The notes under the pieces are model-generated. The model did no database searches. It was not told the origin of the DNA and saw only the letters and a program-made list of their open reading frames with translations. Both the position numbers and the translations under genes were made by a program. From the NCBI GenBank assembly GCA_030424955.1, contig JAUHVS010000110.1, positions 1-12,152 of the forward strand: 12,152 bases of DNA. Direction: 5' to 3'. Below are positions 9,533 through 12,152 of the stretch, in pieces. Position 1 is the first letter of the stretch. Every line of letters begins with the position of its first letter. Origin of the DNA: a bacterium (GTDB lineage: Bacteria > Myxococcota_A > Bradymonadia > UBA7976 > UBA1532).

Positions 9533-10093
9533 TCAGCAGCCGATGTCGCGCACCGCGAGGGGCAGCGCGGCGTCGCCCGGGGTGGGCGGCGGGGGCGTCA
9601 CCAGGAACTCCACCGCGCCCAGGTGCTGCCCCGACGCGTCGAGCACCTCCACCTCCCAGCGGCCCACGTCCCGGCGCGGGTTGAGGGTCCAGCGCGACCA
9701 GGTGCGCCAGGCCGGGCTGCGGCCCACGGTCAGGTCGATGCTCCAGCGCGCGACGCCCTCGTGCTTCCACAGGGTGGTCACGGTGGTCTCGGGCCCGGCG
9801 TTGGCCACGGTGAGGTGGGCCCAGAGGCGCTGGCCGCGGGCCTCGAAGGTCTCGCCCTGGCCCACGAGGGCGCGGGCGTTGACGCCGGTGCCGACGGCCA
9901 GGCCCGCCAGGGCCACCAGCCCGCGGGGGCTGTCCTCGGCCAGGCTCGGGCCAGCGGCCGCGGCGGGCGCCGTGGCGTCGACGCGCGCGGTCTTGGGGGC
10001 GGCGGCGGCGGGGCTCAGGGCCGACACACAGGCGGCCACGGTGAGGGTGGCGGCGAGGGCGGTGCGGCGGGCGAGGGTCAGGGGGCGGGACAT
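9533..10093 (-). CDS. DUF2914 envelope protein
   Basis: 186 residues from ATG 10093 with AAGGAG 6 nt upstream. An Arg-containing N-terminus and hydrophobic core lead to VAAC (Cys22), a fair lipobox, followed by a possible signal peptidase I site after the AAAA at about 29-32; it is exported either way. Residues 35-60 are an Ala/Pro linker. Residues 70-165 match DUF2914: LWAHLTVANAG, TLWKHEGVARWSIDLTVG, then AWRTWSRWTLNPRRDVGRW (128-146) and EVEVLDASGQHLGAVEFLV. In the family this is a small beta-sandwich with a conserved W-R-T-W and G-x-W-x-V-E-V-x-D pattern. Its function is not established; it is often found alone or after signal/lipoprotein leaders. Residues 167-186 are a Pro-rich tail ending in Cys. 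It is 200 bp from the TSP3 gene and is probably controlled separately through its own leader hairpin. Confidence 0.8.
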   Translation of the reverse strand: MSRPLTLARRTALAATLTVAACVSALSPAAAAPKTARVDATAPAAAAGPSLAEDSPRGLVALAGLAVGTGVNARALVGQGETFEARGQRLWAHLTVANAGPETTVTTLWKHEGVARWSIDLTVGRSPAWRTWSRWTLNPRRDVGRWEVEVLDASGQHLGAVEFLVTPPPPTPGDAALPLAVRDIGC

Positions 10094-10099
10094 GGGCGG

Positions 10100-10138
10100 C
10101 TCCTTCGGTCAGTGGCGGTTTGCCTGTCTGACGGAAGG
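10100..10138 (-). promoter_or_regulatory. Leader hairpin that sequesters the DUF2914 Shine-Dalgarno
   Basis: On the minus-strand mRNA, CCUUCCGUCAG (10138 to 10128) pairs with CUGACCGAAGG (10112 to 10102): 10 of 11 pairs with one C-C mismatch, and a 15-nt loop in which GGC/GCC can pair again. The 3' arm contains AAGG of the AAGGAG ribosome-binding site (10105 to 10100), 6 nt before the ATG. Folding would block initiation. It could be a thermosensor, a protein- or ligand-controlled leader, or a DNA operator with the same symmetry. Confidence 0.55.
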
Positions 10139-10260
10139 TATTTCACGGAGCGTGCCAAGATTTCGTGGCAGCCAGAGGCCCAAAAACGGCACAAACCGGC
10201 CAGACCTGCTCCGATTTAAAGACTTTGCGCCAAGAATCGAAGCATTGGGCAGCTGCGGTG
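10139..10260 (-). promoter_or_regulatory. Intergenic region upstream of the DUF2914 gene
   Basis: This is clearly more AT-rich than the rest of the window, with TTTAAA at 10215-10220. TGCCA (10153-10157) and TGGCA (10166-10170) form a small inverted repeat with an 8-nt spacer. On the minus strand TTGGCAC precedes GTGAAATA, recalling a sigma-54 -24 box, but the -12 part does not match. A promoter for the DUF2914 gene almost certainly lies here. A weak stem followed by five T on the minus strand (about 10198 to 10182) might end the upstream pilin-like gene. Confidence 0.4.
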
Positions 10261-12152
10261 CTACTCGGTCTCGTCGGTGATGCGGAGGTCGGGCTCGATG
10301 GTCAGCTCGCCGTCCACCACGCGGCCCACCACCTCGAAGGTGCTCTGCTTGCCGTCGCAGTCCAGATCGCCCACCGCCCGGGCCGTGAACCCGCCCGGCG
10401 CGGCCTCAAAGGCGTAGCGGTAGTACTGCTTGCCGGCGATGCGCACGTTCAGCGCCTTCCACGTCGGGTGCGCGAAGGTCTCGCCCGTCGGCAGGTAGCT
10501 GCGGTCGTCGTCCCCGCCGTCGCAGGGCGAGGCCGCCGGGGTCAGGGGCGCGCTCGGCGGCAGGCCGTTGTGCTCCAGGTGGTACGCCGCCGCCATGGTC
10601 GCCATCTGCCGCACCATCAGCCGCGCCATCGCCGCCTTCGACCGGTTGATGTACTTCTGGAAGGCCGGCACGGCGATGGCCGCGAGCACGCCCCCGAGCA
10701 CGAGGGCGCCGCTGCCCCCCACGGCGCGCAGGCCGTCATCGTCCACCCCGAGCCCACCGGTCACCGCGCCGCCGGGCCAGAGCTTGGCGAGGCCATCGCG
10801 GGCCGCCTTGGCCTGCGCCTCGGGCAGCGTGGCGGTCGCCAGCAGCGGCGCGATGGGCACCGCGAAGCTGTAGAACCCGCCCTCGCCGAGCACGGCGAGC
10901 GCCGTGGCCTTCGAGGCCGGCGGGCTGTCGGACGCCGGGGCGTCCAGCGTGGCCTTGATGGCCTTCACGGTCCCCAGCAAGAGCTGCTCCTCGTGGAACA
11001 GCGGCATGATCTTCATGGGGCCAAACACCGCCACCTCGTCGCCGTTCAGCGTCTCGGTGCCGCCGTCCCACAGCTTCTTCTGCACGCCCGCCAGCGCGCG
11101 CTTGGCGGCCGCGACGTCGGCCACCCCCAAGGCCACCACCATCTGATCGATGTTGGCCGGGCCCGACACGAAGGGGGCCTTGATGTCGAAGGTCAGCGTC
11201 ACGTGGCCGCTGAAGCCCGCGACGATGTCCTCCCACGCCGCCCCGGTCGCCACGGGCAGCATGTTCTTCGCCAGCAGGATCTGACCCTTCACCTGGCCCC
11301 GGCTCGGCGGCACCAGCGCCGCGACGCCCTCAAACAGCGACGCCGGGTTGACGGTCAGCTGGGTCACGGAGGAGCCCGCCGAGATCAGGCCGGCGACGTC
11401 GGGCGCGCCGTGGGTGGGGCTGAAGATCTGGCGCAGCGCCGTGACCCCCGCCGCGTCTGCGAGCACCCGCACGCCCCCCCCCCGCCGGCCGAGCCAGGTG
11501 GCGCTGGCCGGGAAGCGGTCGATGTAGAAGGCGGCGTCCGGCGGCAGCGCGCCGTCCTTCGCGGCGATCTGCTCGGCGAGCTTGCGGTGGTCCAGGTAGT
11601 GGAACACCGCCGGCGTGCCCGGGTAGGTCTTCAGCGTGCGCTTGAACTGCGCGTCGTCCGCCAGCGCGGGGCCGGCGTCCTGCACGACGGTGGTGAAGGC
11701 GCTGATGAGCGTCGCGTGGTGCGCCGCCTTGCTCGCGCCCAGCGGCATCAGGGCCATGAAGCCCCGGCGGGGGGCCAGGCAGGCCTCTTTGTCGCCCAGC
11801 TTGATCACCTCGCAGGCGCCGCCGCGGGTCTCGCCGGTCATCGTGACGCCCTCGGGCACGCCGTTGCGCACGGCGAGCCCGTTGAGGAACGCCATGAACT
11901 TGCCGCGGTCGGTGATCTGCATCAGCAGCAGCGGCACAGGCTCGGTGCCCGCCCGCAGGCGGTCGTCGAAGGCCACGCTGATGCCCGCGCCCGGCTGCAC
12001 GCCCACGTTCTGCCAGGCCGACGGGGTCTCCGGCGCGAAGTTGAAGAAGGTGTGCAGGAACTTCGGGTCGCGGAGCTGCGGCGGCGTGTCCTCGAGGGCC
12101 TCGGCCGGCAGCGCGGGCAGCACCTCGCGCTGCAGGCGCTGCACGTGCAGGA
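10261..12152 (-). CDS. DUF3352-like protein with internal membrane segment and pilin-like C-terminus (5' end outside window)
   Basis: The frame is open through the right edge. The only nearby start is a GTG at 12144 without signal peptide or ribosome-binding site, so the true start is upstream; numbering here counts from 12144. Residues 20-430 look like DUF3352-type extracytoplasmic domains, two related alpha/beta halves (PVPLLLMQITDRGKFMAFLN; IDQMVVALGVADVAAAKRAL, then GDEVAVFGPMKIMPLF). Residues 476-495 are a transmembrane segment (GALVLGGVLAAIAVPAF) leading into QKYINRSKAAMARLMVRQM, very like the N-terminal helix of myxobacterial type IV pilin-like proteins. Residues 540-627 resemble their globular end: HPTWKALNVRIAGKQYYRY, GDLDCDGKQSTFEVVG and DETE, with Cys541 and Cys596 possibly disulfide-bonded. 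The prepilin peptidase motif (GFTLIE) is absent, so the helix probably acts as a membrane anchor and not as an assembling pilin. A run of ten G lies in the coding strand at 11483-11474. Confidence 0.78.
   Translation of the reverse strand, partial: LHVQRLQREVLPALPAEALEDTPPQLRDPKFLHTFFNFAPETPSAWQNVGVQPGAGISVAFDDRLRAGTEPVPLLLMQITDRGKFMAFLNGLAVRNGVPEGVTMTGETRGGACEVIKLGDKEACLAPRRGFMALMPLGASKAAHHATLISAFTTVVQDAGPALADDAQFKRTLKTYPGTPAVFHYLDHRKLAEQIAAKDGALPPDAAFYIDRFPASATWLGRRGGGVRVLADAAGVTALRQIFSPTHGAPDVAGLISAGSSVTQLTVNPASLFEGVAALVPPSRGQVKGQILLAKNMLPVATGAAWEDIVAGFSGHVTLTFDIKAPFVSGPANIDQMVVALGVADVAAAKRALAGVQKKLWDGGTETLNGDEVAVFGPMKIMPLFHEEQLLLGTVKAIKATLDAPASDSPPASKATALAVLGEGGFYSFAVPIAPLLATATLPEAQAKAARDGLAKLWPGGAVTGGLGVDDDGLRAVGGSGALVLGGVLAAIAVPAFQKYINRSKAAMARLMVRQMATMAAAYHLEHNGLPPSAPLTPAASPCDGGDDDRSYLPTGETFAHPTWKALNVRIAGKQYYRYAFEAAPGGFTARAVGDLDCDGKQSTFEVVGRVVDGELTIEPDLRITDETE
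11474..11483. repeat. Homopolymer of ten C (G on coding strand)
   Basis: Ten consecutive C within the DUF3352-like gene, coding for the Gly run in GRRGGGVRV. Tracts of this length slip readily in replication and are also frequent sites of sequencing error. The frame is intact with ten. Confidence 0.85.

Overview
This is a very GC-rich window (roughly three quarters G+C) with long spurious open frames on both strands. The gene content suggests Myxococcota or a related deltaproteobacterial lineage: a protein with a pilin-like C-terminal module of the type common in myxobacteria, a giant secreted thrombospondin-type-3 (TSP3) protein with a Cys/hydrophobic/penta-Arg tail like MYXO-CTERM, a DUF2914 envelope protein, and a DUF4157-like protein. 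This placement is inferred from protein character only; no marker gene is present.

Layout. Bases 1 to about 687 (+) hold the N-terminal part of a Ycf46-like AAA+ ATPase. It breaks off just before the expected Walker A. From about 672 to 1034 (-) lies the N-terminal half of a HEAT-repeat lipoprotein, which breaks off at the same place. The two fragments face each other tail to tail and differ in leucine codon preference, so this point is a rearrangement breakpoint or a chimeric assembly join. After a divergent intergenic region come a VanW-domain/glycosyltransferase-like fusion (1262-3040, +), a small antisense-overlapping orphan (3001-3306, -), and a two-gene unit coupled by a GTGA overlap: a DUF4157-like protein with a degenerate metalloprotease motif (3379-4278, +) and a helical-repeat protein (4275-4946, +). 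A three-unit 10-bp repeat with stops in all three frames lies between these and the minus-strand genes.

From 4985 to the right end everything is on the minus strand. Read in the direction of transcription (right to left): a partial DUF3352-like protein with a pilin-like C-terminus (10261 to the window edge), a DUF2914 envelope protein (9533-10093) whose Shine-Dalgarno is buried in a strong hairpin, the 1275-residue TSP3 protein (5505-9332) with an inverted repeat in its leader, and an RNase H/RuvC-fold protein 31 bp further on (4985-5473).

The minus-strand block is mostly envelope proteins: calcium-binding surface repeats, a periplasmic or lipoprotein DUF2914 module, and an anchored pilin-like protein. 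The DUF4157/helical pair is the best candidate for a small uncharacterised system. There are no tRNAs, rRNAs, transposases, CRISPR arrays or recognisable phage genes.
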